Positions 12,401 to 24,600 of a DNA stretch of 64,000 nucleotides are shown here, piece after piece. The stretch's first letter is position 1, and every line of letters begins with the position of its first letter. The notes beneath the pieces were generated by a model, which was not told where the DNA came from, did not search any database, and worked only from the letters and a program-made list of their open reading frames with translations. This DNA comes from Nematostella vectensis (taxonomy: Eukaryota > Cnidaria > Anthozoa > Actiniaria > Edwardsiidae). The translations under genes and the position numbers were made by a program. Location of the stretch: the NCBI RefSeq assembly GCF_932526225.1, contig NC_064041.1:14790951-14854950 (forward strand), given 5' to 3'.

Positions 12401-14744
12401 ATTATGATCATAATCTCCTTCATTGTTTTCATGATAATCATTATCATTTCTACCAACATTTTTACCAGCTAGTCATTGTCGTCAAAATCACACCCCAACA
12501 TCATCATCAATAGCAGTAACATCGCTCAATAGCATATTCATCCAAGAAACCTGGCTCTCTTGTGTTTACAAACCTCCCATCTCTCGATAGCATATTTATC
12601 CAAGAAATCTGGCTCTCTTTTGTTTACAAACCTCCCATCTCTTGATAGCATATTTATCCAAGAAATCTGGCTCTCTTGTGTTTACAAACCTCCCATCTCT
12701 CGATAGCATATTTATCCAAGAAACCTGGATCTCTTTTGTTTACAAACCTCCCATCTCTCGATAGCATATTTATCCAAGAAATCTGGCTCTGTTTTGTTTA
12801 CAAACCTCCCATCTCTCGATAGCATATTTATCCAAGAAACCTGGCTCTCTTGTGTTTACAAACCTCCCATCTCTTGATAGCATATTTATCCAAGAAACCT
12901 GGCTCTCTTGTGTTTACAAACCTCCCATCTCTCGATAGCATATTTATCCAAGAAATCTGGATCTCTTGTGTTTACAAACCTCCCATCTCTCGATAGCATA
13001 TTTATCCAAGAAATCTGGCTCTCTTGTGTTTACAAACATCCCATCTCTCGATAGCATATTTATCCAAGAAACCTGGCTCTCTTGTGTTTACAAACCTCCC
13101 ATCTCTCGATAGCATATTTATCCAAGAAACCTGGCTCTCTTATGTTTACAAACCTCCCATCTCTCGATAGCATATTTATCCAAGAAATCTGGCTCTCTTG
13201 TGTTTACAAACATCCCATCTCTCGATAGCATATTTATCCAAGAAATCTGGCTCTCTTGTGTTTACAAACCTCCCATCTCTCGATAGCATATTTATCCAAG
13301 AAACCTGGCTCTCTTGTGTTTACAAACCTCCCATCTCTCGATAGCATATTTATCCAAGAAATCTGGCTCTCTTGTGTGTTTATCTGGACCAAGGTGCTGG
13401 GTTGAGCCCATCCATGACTTTCCCCTAAAATCAACAAAAAGGATAATAACCAATAATTACCCAAAGCCATTTAAAAGGTGCACTCGTACAAGTGATTTTA
13501 GTGTATTTTGGAAAGCGTGAAAACAGCCAAAATCGGTATGGAATAACCAACAGTATCCATCTAGACCTACTAAATGTTAATTGATCTTTCAGATAAATAC
13601 ATACAATCTCATTAAGTATAAATGCTACTGGATGGTGTGATTTTCTTGAGGAAATGACAAACTGATCTTCTAGTTAAGAATATTTTTCCTCACCCTCCAC
13701 ATAATGCAGCCTTCATATTTGTCCTGAAGGTTGCGTTCATCTCATATCGCTTATGCACTCCACTAGGTACCTCACGCCAGATTCTCAACTGCTTCAGCGT
13801 ATTCAGGGAACCTATGTTATACCTGGGAAATGCAAATACAGCAAATCATACGTCAAGGACAACGAGGCAAAGAGGGATATCGGTTGCAGAACTTTTTAGA
13901 GTGGGCAGGTTTGGGTAGTCAAAAAAATATTATAGTATGTAGCATTGATAAAAAAAGAAGATTGAATAACTTACAAAATGAGCTAATCAAACTAATATCT
14001 TATCTATTTTCATACATTCACTCATTTGTATCAATGTTCTCTAACACTGGCTGATAACCAGCACAATCCCTGACCTCAACCCCCTCCCCCCATCCTTGTA
14101 TGTTGTGATACCTACTTGTAATATGCACTCTTCACCCATGTACTAACTATGCTTTCAGGTACCGGCTGATCAGCAAACAACGTTCTCATCACAAAGTGTT
14201 TTGCAAGTTCAGGAAGCTCTCTGAAATTCACAAAAAAATTTCAGTAGCGGATCTACCAGGTTTACCCCCCTCCTCCCTTGGGCTGCCTTTGTTTTGATTG
14301 TGTCTGTTCATTCCAAAATCCTTACCAAGGTAATGACGAACATTTTTGGTCAAACCCCCCCCCCCCCCTCCACCTCCACCCCTTTGGCCAAAAGCTAGAT
14401 GTGCCCCTATACTTGCATTTTTTTTCTTTTTAGGATAGCTATGAAATATTAGTTATTAGACATTAAGACAAACTATTAATTTCCTTGAATTTATGGTTTG
14501 ATAATCATTATGTTGAAAAGGTTTTGGAGTTCTACGCGCTACGCTAATTTCCTCCCAAAAAATAATAGCAACCAGTATTTCTCATATACCTGAATACGGT
14601 AAGGCAAGTTGCTGGGTGACAAAATAATCTGTCTAGAATCCCAACTGGAAGCCCAGATAAATACTCATAAAGATCCTTTCGCTGCAAATGGCGAAAGAAG
14701 GAGCAACCCCATTTATCACTATCCACGGCCGCCATCTTGGCCAA
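6344..14744 (-). CDS. GTF2H4: General transcription factor IIH subunit 4 (TFIIH p52/TFB2), complete, 17 exons
   Basis: Exons in transcript order: 14744-14590, 14220-14116, 13822-13694, 13424-13328, 12151-12048, 11597-11486, 10489-10421, 9649-9566, 9432-9372, 8987-8910, 8771-8720, 8577-8529, 8310-8281, 8053-8006, 7908-7830, 6909-6848 and 6454-6344. They total 1,425 bp (474 codons plus TGA), every intron is GT-AG, and all phases agree. Human p52 has 462 residues. Recognisable blocks in order are [26 protein letters not shown] with [127 protein letters not shown] and [11 protein letters not shown]. In TFIIH, p52 anchors and stimulates the XPB ATPase for promoter opening and nucleotide excision repair, and its C-terminus binds p8/TTDA. 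The start may be ATG 14744 or ATG 14735. Exon 13 is only 30 bp. Exons 4, 5 and 9 use the uncommon donor GTTTGT. Introns 4 and 6 are filled by minisatellites derived from the exon edges. Confidence 0.96.
6468..6799. repeat. 39-bp minisatellite in GTF2H4 intron 16, 8-9 copies
   Basis: Unit motif AAAGCCTCGTCCAGACAGCG recurs every 39 bp, with one spacing variant at the right end. Because 39 is a multiple of three, the minus strand reads as an open 13-residue repeat (ALSGRGFI), which is not coding. It sits between exons 16 and 17. Unlike other arrays in this gene, I see no copied splice site in its unit. Confidence 0.85.
6910..7829. other. GTF2H4 intron 15, no further gene
   Basis: A 0.9-kb intron between the exon ending in KFTE and the one starting GVLYNQ. 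Apart from the hairpin at 7284-7336 I recognise nothing in it. Confidence 0.5.
7284..7336. repeat. 24-bp imperfect hairpin in GTF2H4 intron 15
   Basis: Arms 7284-7307 and 7313-7336 pair with two mismatches around a five-base CATAT loop. The loop is short for a microRNA precursor. Most likely a small fold-back repeat. Confidence 0.6.
9676..9935. repeat. ATC/ATT-rich simple repeat in GTF2H4 intron 7
   Basis: Degenerate trinucleotide-type low-complexity sequence (ATCATCATT and similar). The apparent His/Ile-rich ORF on the plus strand is an artefact of the repeat. Confidence 0.8.
10105..10396. mobile_element. MITE, CAGGCCCGTACCCAG family, copy 1
   Basis: The right end reads CTGGGTACGGGCCTG and the left end is a diverged inverted copy (CAGGCACATACCCAGG). 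Flanking ATACA repeats may be the target duplication. The internal sequence, including CTTTGCAGTATCTCCAC and ACATACCAGAGTGATCTAGC, is shared with the copy at 22894-23207. Non-coding. The element ends 25 bp from the GTF2H4 exon 7 donor. Confidence 0.85.
10660..11495. repeat. 42-bp minisatellite carrying copies of GTF2H4 exon 6 donor, about 19 copies
   Basis: The array starts at the end of exon 6, whose minus-strand border reads CAGTGGAG then GTAAAC. Each 42-bp unit repeats CAGTAGAG followed by GTACAC, GTAACC or a similar variant, and then a CCCCTCAAACCCCAAATGTG core. Every unit therefore holds the last bases of the exon and a donor site. The period is a multiple of three, so long open frames run through it on both strands (10613-11632 minus, 10711-11514 plus). 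They are not genes. Confidence 0.9.
12516..13380. repeat. 58-bp minisatellite carrying copies of GTF2H4 exon 4 3' end and donor, about 14 copies
   Basis: The first unit (13328-13380) contains the genuine end of exon 4, [11 protein letters not shown] followed by donor GTTTGT. The same exon piece and donor recur every 58 bp through the intron. The peptide is preserved in nearly every copy, and differences are mostly single bases. Since 58 is not a multiple of three, reading into the next copy shifts the frame and reaches a stop within 13 codons. The leftmost copy has decayed (12516-12545). Confidence 0.93.
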
Positions 14745-15337
14745 GGGAAATCCACAGGAAGCCCACCTATACTACATTAGGTAAAATCTGTTATCAATTT
14801 TTAACTATCTTTTTGTTTTGCAAAAAAAATGGCATTTTGTTATTGACCAATCTCTTTTAAGAGTTGATTAACATGAGTACCATTCATTTTGGCCATGAAG
14901 TTCATGTTTTGGTGCATTTACGCATTTTAAAAGTAGTTTCTGTCGCACCACAGGGAGACCATGGCCTTAAAATCCTAACTCATTCTGCGACGTGCTTGAG
15001 CCCCCTGTGGTAACTCGTTCAAAGTTATGACACGTGACATGTAAATCAACCCAAGAAAAAAAATCTTTCGATATCGTACGGAACCAGTTAACGATCGAAG
15101 CTCCCTTTGTTTTGGTCTGCGGTACAAAGGTTGACAGAATTTGCCCTGAATTTAAAAGCCAGTATAATTGCTAATCTAACTATCTTTTCGAATGTCCTAA
15201 CCGATGGCTTCGCGAGTTCTCTTCGAAGACGAAGCTTTGTTATTCCCATTTCCCTTCAATCGTAGCATTTAATCAGTTTTTGCCCGAAGTTTGCGATATC
15301 ACAAGAAAGAACCCGCTCAGAATCCAGCTTCCAAGAA
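14745..15337. promoter_or_regulatory. Divergent promoter region between GTF2H4 and ABCA2-like gene
   Basis: The start codons of the two genes face away from each other about 590 bp apart, so this segment must hold both 5' UTRs and promoters. I see no clear TATA box at a convincing distance from either start. A CACGTGAC E-box-like motif occurs near 15034. Assignment rests on position rather than on recognised promoter elements. Confidence 0.6.
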
Positions 15338-15632
15338 ATGGGTTTCGGCCTTCAACTTCGTTTGTTATTATGGAAGAATTTTACTTTGAAAAAGCGATCA
15401 CCGGTAAGTTAGACCTCTGAATGCGCAAAATGGGCACGCTATGTTTACATTATTCTGTTTGCTTCTTGTTTTTTTCTCTCGCTCTGGTGATTATTACACC
15501 GTCCATTCGTTTTTTTCGATTTCTCTTGCTTTCTCTAGCTTGCCGTGGTCTTCGAAGTACTTATTCCATTGGTGCTATTTCTTATTTTGATGGGAATTCG
15601 ACTTAGACGTGAGCCTTATCCTAAACCCGAAG
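15338..15632 (+). CDS. ABCA2: ABCA2-like exons 1-2: cytosolic N-terminus and first membrane helix
   Basis: Exon 1 (15338-15403) encodes [19 protein letters not shown], the family start. Exon 2 (15539-15632) supplies the helix [20 protein letters not shown] and the basic [10 protein letters not shown]. An alternative ATG at 15370 in another frame gives no ABCA similarity, so 15338 was chosen. Confidence 0.93.
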
Positions 15633-18600
15633 GTAAGACATCTTCGTAATTTTCCCTTAGTCGTAAGATAATTGTGCCGTCTCGCCAAAATAAAGTCATT
15701 ACCAATAAAGGGAGATCTATTCAACTCGCCTTTTTAGCACGTACAGTTGTCATATTTTGTCTTTGATCTGTTTTAAATTGTGCAAACTCATTACTAGGCG
15801 ATTGTAGATTATATTCCTGGGATTCTAAGATCAAAATCTTCATTTGTAAGGTGAGAATTTTCTGTTACACGTGCAAATGTGTGAATGAAGTATTTTTAGA
15901 GCATTTGATATAATCTTTTGAATGAAACCCTCACAATTGAGATCTACAATAGCACTCTTCATACATATTCTAGAAAGATTTCAAGCTGTTGAAGATCGCG
16001 CATTAAGTTGTGCTAGCGACTAGTGTACGAATGGAGGATCACTCGATTGGCTGTCGTTTTTAGCAATTAGAGGTCAAGGAGGGAAGCATCTATACATATA
16101 AAAATAAAAACCCGGAATCTGAATTCTATTTAATCGAAAATGAAAATATTTATTTTTTAATGTCCAAAAGGTGACATAAATTTTTCTTTGAGATTTGATT
16201 ATAAATAAATTAACCTTTCATCTGTATTCTGCCTGTCTCCCACATGAGACACCCCTCCCAGGGAAAAAAAAATTGTAGTAAACCTACTAAAGCCAAGCAT
16301 ACTGGATAAAAACATCTCCTATGACTCAAACTTTTCATATGGTATACATCTCCATTACTTTATTATCCCCCACCCCCCCAAAAATGATAAAATAAAATAA
16401 AAAGGTCTAGCTTGTATAAGGAAACAAATTATCTCTTCTGTTTTTATCTGTTTTCAATCTTTCCTCTCTTTCAGATTTATTGTGATTTCAGAAATATGAG
16501 CATATGGCATTATTGTGTGGATGTTTATACTCAGCCAGAGCAGTTTTTATTAACCGAAAGTGTTACTCTTAGGCTATTAGGGTCACAATTGTTCCTTTTT
16601 TTATCAAGACAAATTCCAAAATATTGAAAACGGATGATGGCTTTGGCTATTTTAATTTGCTTGTTAGACAAAAATTGTTATTACTGATGCAAACAGACTA
16701 ACTGCTGTTGATTTTGCTTTATGATTCCAATAAGCAGGTGTGAAAGTGTGAAATGGACTTTCTTTTTTTTTTGTGTGAATACTTTTGTAGTGTGCATGGG
16801 TTTTTCCTAAGTTTGGGTAGCCTGTGTTACCTTTTACCCCGTTTACCATATTTAAACTGCACGTGTGTAATTTGTGTAGTTCTGTAATAAATTTATTTCT
16901 GTCAAGATGCTTGTGTTGCGTGGTTGGGTTTCGTTGTTTTCCTTTTTCGTTTGATCCTTCTACTAAAAGTTCGAGCCATCGGAATCCGAACCAGTGCTCG
17001 AAACCAGCCGTTACACATGCTTAATGCTTTTATATTAATTAAGATAGTATAATATAATTCTATCAGTTAATTGTTTAGAGGAAGAAAAAAAAAAGTTTTT
17101 TGTGTGGTTAGTTTTGATTTATAAAAAAAATAAAGTGCAGTACTTTTGAGTATGTGAAACATCCATGTTCAGCATTAGAAGTTACAAAGCCTTTTATCCT
17201 CTGAGAGATTTCTCTCTTCATCCCTTGCTTATACCCTCCCCTGCCGCCTCTGTTGTCCCGCCTTTTGGGCATGCTGCTTTCTCTCCTCTGTCAAATACTG
17301 TATTCTGGATCCTCTGTAGTTGCTTGAACAGACAAGAGAGAACACACAATAATATAATCTTATTCTAATTTTTTTGTTTTCATTCAGAGATTTTCCCAGT
17401 CCGTGCTTTGCCGTCATCAGGAATAATTCCCTTGTTGCAGCAGTTCTGTCCAAATCGCCATACAGATGAGCATGGCTTTCCTCTTCATCCTAATTCCAGG
17501 TAAAGTATATCAATGGATTCCTAACGTTTAAATTAACTGTTTAGTGTTTAGCCACAAGTTGCCTTGTTTTGAAAGTCTAGGCTTCGTTTCCAGACGATAT
17601 TGAGAATCATTCTCTGCTTACAGGAATGCATGCTTAGTTTTCAAGCCTACCAGTGTTAAAGGCTGTATTACCTAGAAACGTTTGTCTAGGGTAGGACTTC
17701 TAAAAATGGGTTGGGAAAATTGGAAAATGGACGTGACGGGGCTGGACAAGAGATATACCAGAAAATCACCATTGGATCTGCTCTTGTTTTTTTACCCCTT
17801 CCATCAGCCCCTCTTTATATATAAGAAAAAAGGGGCAGTGTAACTGATTATGTGATTGTTATTTCAGCATTGGAGAAATATTAGCAGACATGACTGATAT
17901 TCTTAATTCACCAAGTCTCTCTGTCATATCTGATCTACAAAGACTGCCACATGACTTTAGGGATTTTATGAACAATTCTAGGGCACTACAAGAGCATTTA
18001 AAGAATATAGGAAGTAAGTTAAAGTAAATGCTACTAACTTGCACTAAGTGATCATGTGGTTACATACAAAAGCAGCCAGTGGCCTCATTTGCAGATGCAA
18101 ACAATAGATTCTGTGGAGAGAAGGGGGCTTAGCAGCTTCTCTTAGTGTCACGCACGCGGCTGCTACATACCTGTCAACTTACGAAAACCTCAAGGCTTGA
18201 GAATTTTTGGGGGGTAGGGGTGGGGGATATTCGTTTTTGGGGGGAGGGGTGGGTTAACCTTGCAGGCGTTTACCGTATAGAAAGCTATTGCAAACAAATC
18301 CATTTATAGATATAACGAGGGTGTTATATAAATTGCGCTACACAAGAGAATTATTGTTTCAAATGTTTAAATAGAAAATAGGCAAAATGATGATTTCCTT
18401 TAGAATAATTTTTCGGAATCGTTAAAAATAGCTAAAAAGCGGGAGATTTGGTGCTTAACGCAGGAGAGCGGGAGAAGGGGTCCAAAATCTTGAGACTCCC
18501 GCCTAATGCAGGAGAGTTGACAGGTATGGTGCTAAGCAGACTAGGGGGGTTGTGGATGGAGGAAAAAGACTGCAAAATGTATTTAAAATAAAAACTAAGA

Positions 18601-21600
18601 ATGGAGTCCTTCTATAGAGTCTTTCTATGTCTCTCTAATCTGATCCACATGTTTTGGTTTGGATAGAATGTTCTTTCTTGAAGAAACATAGAAGAGTTTT
18701 TTTGGCTAAATATGTGTGACACCCTTTATGCTAAATGCTTAATTAGACAGGGCTTCAGGAATTACGCCGAAAAAAAACTCCAAATTAAGGGGGAATCTTT
18801 GCTAAATTACGCGCTAAATTACGCGGAAAATCAATCATTACGCGCTAAATTATGCGGGATTTTGCAATACATTTTTCTTTAAAAATTAAAATTTTGTGGG
18901 ATTTTTTTTTACTGAATTAGGCGCTACATTACACGGAATATCAACTGTTACGCCCAAAATACATTTTGTACCGAAGGAAAGCACGAAATAACTTGAAAAG
19001 GTATTGTTTTTGCGAGAAAATATCTTAGGCAAGTTTTCATTGGCTCCTAGCCACCAGCCAATTAAAAAAGGTATTTTATTATTAGTCCTAGGCCGTCGCG
19101 GTTTAGCAAAGAACGCCTAGTCATTTTATTTGTTTTTGAAATTCAGTTCAAAATGTCGCACTCTTACGAAGAATATCTCTCTTTTTACAAGAAATAGAGG
19201 TAAGAACCCTAAAAGAACACATCAGCTGTGAAATTAAATGTTTTGTCTTTCAAAATTTAGCCAAATTACGCAGGATTACGCGGAAATTTGTGGATTACGC
19301 GGAAAAAGCCAAATTACGCGCTTCCGCACAAGCACGTAATTTTGCAATCAGCAGGGAGTAACAATACATCCACTCTTGCATATGATGTTTTTTATTCCCA
19401 TTGTGTTGTGACCAACAAAGTACTAATGTTTTCATATTCAAAAACATCTTTTTATTTATGTGTTTCACATTTTTGTCGTCCAGATTTTAGTCTTCAAGAT
19501 GTTATTACTGACCCTGATGAATTTCAAGAGCTGCTTACGAATCTATCTGTCCCAGACCAGCTAGCTTCTACTTTAATGAACAGTTTAATTAATGGAACTG
19601 AGGTCAGTATTCTTTACCATAGATCCGTCAACCGGCTTAAACTGGCCATAAGAAGAAATACAAAATGAATACAGCAAGATCGCTCCCTTTGGACTTGTAG
19701 CCTCAACAACATCAATAAAGAAGTTGTCTTGAAGTTTGTAGAACCATTTTGTTCAACTTCTTTTGAGACTATCTCTTGTTGAGATTGTAGTGAGGATCCA
19801 GTTGGGAAGGGGGGGGGGGAGAGAAATTATACTTTTGCGAGACCTTTGCATCCCCCATAGTCCCTAGATTCACCCCACAGCCCCCCCCCCCCCCGCTAGA
19901 TCCGCCATTTGTGTGTTAAATGGAGTTTGTGTTTGGTTCTGCTTAAGTTTGAATTATCATATGACAGGGGACACTATTTTTGAATTTATTGTACAGCTTG
20001 CAAGAATCCTTTACCAACAAGACCAGTTCCCTGCGTCTCCCAATCTGTTTCCAGTAAGAAATGGCTTATTACCATTATTGGAGAAGGAGAAAAGACTAAG
20101 TAGAACAGGCACTGGTCTGTTAGAGATGTTGGTTCTTGCTGTACACTCACAAAACACATCACTCGGTCTCCTGCCAAAACTACAAAATCCTCAGGTACTA
20201 TAAACAGTTATTTGGATTGGCTGCGGGTGGGGGGGGGGGTGGGGTGGGGTGCACAGTCATAGAATTAGACAGACGGAAAGATGGAATAACAATTGATTTC
20301 TGGAATTTGGTTTTGGCTAAGTAATCGGTATTGTTATTCCTTACAGAAACTATATTGCAACAAAGTATTTTTTTTACTCCTACAGAAACTATATTTAAAC
20401 GGGTATTTTTCATTTCATTTATTAACAATTTTAACGACTTTTTTTTTCTTATTTACCTTACAGAAACAATATCAACAAAGGTCAACAACGGGCTCAAGTT
20501 GTAAAAAAGACGAGCTGAGTATCCTGATTTTTCACTCGAATAACACTAAGAAGGTAATTGAGGTTTCCTTTGCAGTTTTTGTGTGTAGACAGTGTGAGTT
20601 CATGGTTACACAAGAAATTCTTACCTTTAATATTTACCTTTTTTCTGCTTGCTCTTACAACTGTTTGTTTATCTTTTCCAGGACGCTCTTTTGAATTCTC
20701 TCTGTAATCTCACGCCTGACCAGAGACAAGCTCTAGTAGGGTTCATAGTAACTCACACGAAGACAGATGCACTAGCCAGGCAGGTCAGTATTTTGTAATG
20801 ATGAATGTCATAGTATCACAATCTATTTCAAATGAGGCCAAGGACGGCAGAAGGCCAGGGGCAGGGGGCCGCCAGTACCCCTAAAATTCTAGGAGCAGCG
20901 CCCCCCACTATTCTGAGTGGATGTTTCTTTAGATATGAACGTTTTTTCCAACGGGTTTCAAGCGCTACATAAGCAACCGACACCAAAATCGTTGAACAGT
21001 TTAAAATCCAGTTCATAAAAAACCTAGGTTATTCCCCTCATAAATAGCGTTTAAGAATTTGAAACCGCCACCCACCCCTCCCCCCTGAAACCACCACCCA
21101 CCCCTCCCCGTGAAACCACTATCCACCCCTCCCCCAACTGTCGCTCCCCAACTTATGGGACCACTACGCTGCCACTGTAAGGTCAGACCCGTGCCCGTGG
21201 CCGTAGCCGGGGGGGGGGGGGGAGGTTCGGCTGTAATTAAGGAAAATTAAGTGCCAATACGAGGTAGTAGGACGAGCTACCTAAGAGAAAATGGCTATGG
21301 AATAAATAGACTATTAATAAAAATAAAACAAATCCAGGCTTCTGAAGCTGTAACCGTCTTGTTCCCGTAAACATTACGCGACTTTCAGATACCAGAATTC
21401 GGCCATTCATACGTTACCCATGAAGCTATTGCTAACTGCGGGTATGGCTCATAGATAAAAAAATGAGAGATTTTGAAGTATTGATCGGAGTTTATTTTTC
21501 AGTTAAACATCACCAATGAAGATCTTGCAAGGTTTAACACCTCCTTTCAGCGTCTCAAAGTGGACGTAAGTAGATCTGCACTTGATAAATAAGTGGCTAA

Positions 21601-24600
21601 CATTCTTGCTGTTGGGCACCGGAGAAATTATAATAATAGCAAAGTTCGTTAGAAAAGTCAAGGAACCGCTTTTAGCTTAACGCCTTGAAATTGTTGGAAA
21701 AAGGAACATTCGGCATTGTTTGAGAAAACTAAGTAAAATTATTCGGTAAATGAAAGTTTTGCTGTTCGCTCATTCTGTTGAATTGCGCTGCCTTTCGCTA
21801 TGAGATGTTTTTTTAGCCGCGTAGAAAAGCGCCAATATTTCAAGAGAAAGCAGTCGGCTTTGCTCGCCACGCTTGAGTGTATTGTACGTTTTCCCAATAC
21901 GAGGCGTGTTGAAGGTGTTCCTATGAGTTGAACGTTTTCCAATAAGTTACTTTTACCCTTTTCATACATAAAACAGGGCTTCTGGAATAACGCGAAAAAT
22001 AAAATAAAATTACGCGGGATTCTTTGCTAAATTACGCGCTAAATTACGCGGAACATCAATCACTACGCGCTAAATTACGCGGGATGTTGCAATACATTTT
22101 TCTTTAAAAATCAAAATTTTGCGGGGTTCTTTACTGAATTACGCGCTAAATTACACGAAATATCAACTGTTACGCCCAAACTACATTTTGTACCAAAGAA
22201 AAGCACGAAATAACTTATTTTTTTTTTTGCGTGAAAATATCTTAGGCAAGTTTTAATTGGCTCCTACCCACCAGCCAATTAAAAAAGGTATTTTATTATT
22301 AGTCATAGACCTTCGCGGTTTACCAAAGAACGCCTAGTCATTTTATTTGTTTTTGAAATTCAGTTCGAAATATCGCATTCTTACGAAGAATATCTCTCTT
22401 TTTTTACGAGAAATATAGGTAAGAACTCTAAAAGAACACATCAGCCGTGCAATTAAATGTTTTGTCTTTCAAAATTTAGCCAAATTACGCGGGATTACGC
22501 GGAAATTTGTGGATTACACGGATTACGCGGAAAAAAGCCAAATTACGCGCTTCCGCACAAGCGCATAATTCCAGAAGCCCTGATAAAAGGCATGTCGTAC
22601 GTTGTTGAACGTGTTCCTTTGAGGTCATTTTACTTTCTTCACGAAACTTGTCGAACGTTTTCCAAAAAGTTACTCTAACCCCTTTTTAAATAAGAGGCAT
22701 GTCGTACGTTTTCCAGTAGGGTTTTTTTTACCCATTTCAGATACGAATCATGTTGAACGTGTTCCTTTGAGATCCTGTTACTTTCTTCACGAAACATGTT
22801 GAATGTTTTCCAAAAAGTTACTTCTACGCTTTTCATGTACGAAGCATGTCGTACGTTTCCCAATAAGTTTCTTTTACCCTTTTTAGTTACAAACAGGCCC
22901 GTATCCAGAATTTTTCTTGGGGGGGGGGGGGGGGGGGGCGTAATCCGAAAAAGATGACCTAATATTTCCGGGGGGGGGAGGGGGGGAAGGGAGTTCTCTG
23001 ATAAAAATGGCCATGCCTTTGCAGTATCTCCACCGGACGATTATTGTCGGATTGGGCTACATACCAGAGTGATCTAGCTGATGCTTTGTAGTTTTGTCTA
23101 CATATAATAGCGAGTCTATTGAGAAACAAATGTGGACCTTTGGCCGTTGTGGGGGGGAGGGTGCGTTCGTACCCTCTGCACCCCCCCCCCCCTTGGGTAC
23201 GGGCCTGCAAAGCGTGTTGAAGGGTTCTTTAACCCTTTCCAGGTACGAGGTATGTCGTACGTTAGCCAAGAGGTTTTTATTTACACTTTCAGATAAGAAG
23301 CATGTCTACTTTTGTACAGTTGGTCCAGAAGGGCCAGCACATGGCGTCTCTATTAAAGCTGAACATGTCATTCGCCGAAGGCCTGGACAACATGACAAAA
23401 AGCGCTCGTAACAAGGCGTACATACAGGGCATGTGGAAGAACTTAGGCCCAGTCCTCTGCGGCTCGGACCCCGACGAACAGCCGGACCGCGTCGTGAAGC
23501 ACATGTTTGATTACCGCTGTCTGACAAAATCCTGCCAAACGCGGGCGCTTAGGCTGATGTTTTACTTACTGACCCATAATCCCAAGATTCTTTACGCGCC
23601 TAATAATACAGCTGCTGATGACGTCATCAAAGATGTAAGTTGATAAAGCCGCACTGTCACCAGTTTACTTCCGGTCGATTACGTAACAATCTCCGAGGAT
23701 TTTTAACGGAAAACGCGAAAAAAGATTCAAAATTGTAAAAGCAGTGTGTCTATTGGAAGCTTCTTTGAGGATGTGACTGCTAATTTAGAGCGGATGGCCT
23801 GTTAAATATTTCGGATTCGAATAAGATTCTTTCCGTCGGCCCTCCGAAAGTAAACTGGTGATAATGCCGCTGTAATATATAATTATAATTTATGCTCTTT
23901 ATCTATTTCCTGTTTTATATGTTTTATATTTTGTTATTTTTGTTGGATATGCCCTGAAATCTACCACTGCTATTCTTGTTTAAACTCAAAAGACTTCTAC
24001 AAATTTGCAGGTTGACCAAATTACTAATACAGTAACGACTTTTTTCAAAGGCGAATAGGACGTTTTCAGACATTGAGTATCTCCAAGACCTCGCCCACGA
24101 CTGGCTCAACACATCATCTCAAATTCGCCGCGCCCTCCTCCAAAACGAGACCCAATTCTACCTCGGTTTGGTGTCGAATTACATCCGGGCCTATCCCGAC
24201 AGCTACTGGGAGCTAATATCTGGAATCTCAGAAAAAGACCCTACTACGCATGCTCCGTACTTCAAAAACATCCACTCTCTGCTGACCAAGAAGAACGGGG
24301 GCGTCAATCCTATCATTGAGCAGCTGGATAGGATAGATGCTGTGCTCAAGATATGGATAGAGCAAACCAAGGCCTTCAAGCTTGATATATTTGTAGGATT
24401 TAAAGACGAGGAGTCGTTAGTTAGATACGCCTTTAATACCAGTGGAGTTCGGGGCGACGATTCCTCTAAGATAGTTGCAGGTACGTGACGTCAAATTGCT
24501 TTCAAAAGATCAAAAATTTAGCTTCTCCTTACTGTACTCGTCCTCTCCCCTATTGATAGGTCTAGGCGTCTTCAAAGATTGTTTCATTTTGACATGGGGG

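Larger units (their letters stand above)
21850..23310. repeat. Diverged array of ABCA2 exon 10 acceptor copies, split by two MITEs
   Basis: The true border is ACTTTCAG plus ATAAGAAGCATGTC at 23285-23306. Upstream copies include AATACGAGGCGTGTT (21896), AATAAGAGGCATGTC (22689), TTTCAG plus ATACGAATCATGTT (22735), TGTACGAAGCATGTC (22836) and TTCCAG plus GTACGAGGTATGTC (23238). Between them recur AACGTGTTCC and AAAAGTTAC motifs. The copies are well diverged. MITEs at 21976-22582 and 22894-23207 interrupt the array, so it is older than those insertions. Confidence 0.75.
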
